In this document: piece by piece, positions 63,904 through 64,000 of the stretch
Layout of the letters: each line of letters opens with the position of its first letter
Position numbering within the stretch: position 1 is the first letter of the stretch
NCBI RefSeq assembly: GCF_013303125.1
Contig: NZ_JABTTE010000017.1
Span: forward strand, 1-64,000
DNA: 64,000 bases
Reading direction: 5' to 3'
Origin: Calidifontibacillus erzurumensis
Lineage (GTDB): Bacteria; Bacillota; Bacilli; Bacillales; Bacillaceae_J
The notes under the pieces: model-generated
What the model saw: the letters and a program-made list of their open reading frames with translations, nothing else
Told to the model about the DNA's origin: nothing
Database searches by the model: none
Program-made: the position numbers and the translations under genes

Positions 63904-64000
63904 ATGACATTACGAAGGCTAAAATTAAGTACGGTAATTACGGGACTTGTCTGTCTAGTTGTTCTTTTATCACTATTGATCACGGATCTACTAATAACCC
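63904..64000 (+). CDS. Partial gene, probably sensor histidine kinase
   Basis: 32 codons before the window ends; ATG after TTGGAGTGAG. The peptide begins MTLRRLKLSTVITGLVCLVV and continues as a hydrophobic helix, as in the first membrane segment of CitA/DcuS-type kinases. Its position after dctA supports a role in sensing C4-dicarboxylates. The family cannot be proven from this fragment. Confidence 0.55.
   Translation, partial: MTLRRLKLSTVITGLVCLVVLLSLLITDLLIT

Overview
The window comes from a low-GC, spore-forming member of the Bacillaceae. The signs are a complete gerA-type spore germination operon, strong AGGAGG-like ribosome sites with ATG, GTG and TTG starts, a T-box leader, a cre-like site and many Bacillus-type lipoproteins. 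Anaerobic metabolism is suggested by nosD-nosL-nosY-nosF accessory genes for nitrous oxide reductase behind an Fnr-like site. A denitrifying Bacillus of the azotoformans type would fit, but that is inference.

Layout. 1-5.9 kb: small or hypothetical genes, an alpha/beta hydrolase, a decayed tRNA-Leu, tRNA-Pro(CGG), the serine/threonine symporter sstT and a small phage-type ABA-sandwich protein. 6.3-9.3 kb: an amino-acid ABC transporter operon with a long spacer between the binding protein and the permease. That spacer holds a palindromic repeat and a structured RNA candidate that reappears at 9.9 kb. 10.6-16.1 kb: an SLC13-type transporter, a GC-rich 47-bp tandem repeat, T-box-controlled brnQ and an APC permease. 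16.4-22.6 kb: the ger operon in the order A-B-C-D-B, with a long Gln-rich repeat domain on the A subunit. 22.8-29.3 kb: a CitA/DcuS-type two-component system, tctCBA tricarboxylate transporter genes and an AEC carrier. 29.4-34.1 kb: pabBC fusion, amphi-Trp protein and a GGDEF protein. 34.3-38.1 kb: nosDLYF without nosZ. 38.7-41.1 kb: a Lon-like protease. 41.5-45.4 kb: yedE-yedF, an MFS carrier and a TauE/SafE exporter. 45.6-48.2 kb: a second amino-acid ABC operon. 48.4-52.9 kb: two lipoproteins, an FmdB zinc ribbon, a ketopantoate-reductase-like enzyme and a second YeeE/YedE-TusA pair. 53.2-64 kb: CNNM protein, proline dehydrogenase, an FtsH-like protease, an enoyl-CoA hydratase, a broken phosphatase, a TetR/MFS pair, a DctA-type symporter and the start of a sensor kinase.

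The most striking observation is selenium-related. The gene directly downstream of a clear yedE (selenium-metabolism membrane protein) is a full-length yedF whose only in-frame stop is a UGA exactly at the catalytic Cys of the CPxP motif. About 7 kb away an FmdB-type zinc ribbon gene has a UGA followed in frame by Ala-Gly-Gly-Cys and a UAA. In both, a hairpin places its apical loop 22 nt after the UGA, as expected of a bacterial SECIS element. A second YeeE/YedE-TusA pair at 51.6-52.9 kb keeps the ordinary Cys. I propose that this organism decodes UGA as selenocysteine and that both genes encode selenoproteins. No selA, selB, selC or selD gene lies in the window, so this remains a hypothesis.

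Many intergenic spaces carry palindromes or repeats: two related 100-bp palindromes that sit at the same place in both amino-acid ABC operons, a 140-bp inverted-repeat element, a 233-bp inverted-repeat element and the 47-bp tandem array.
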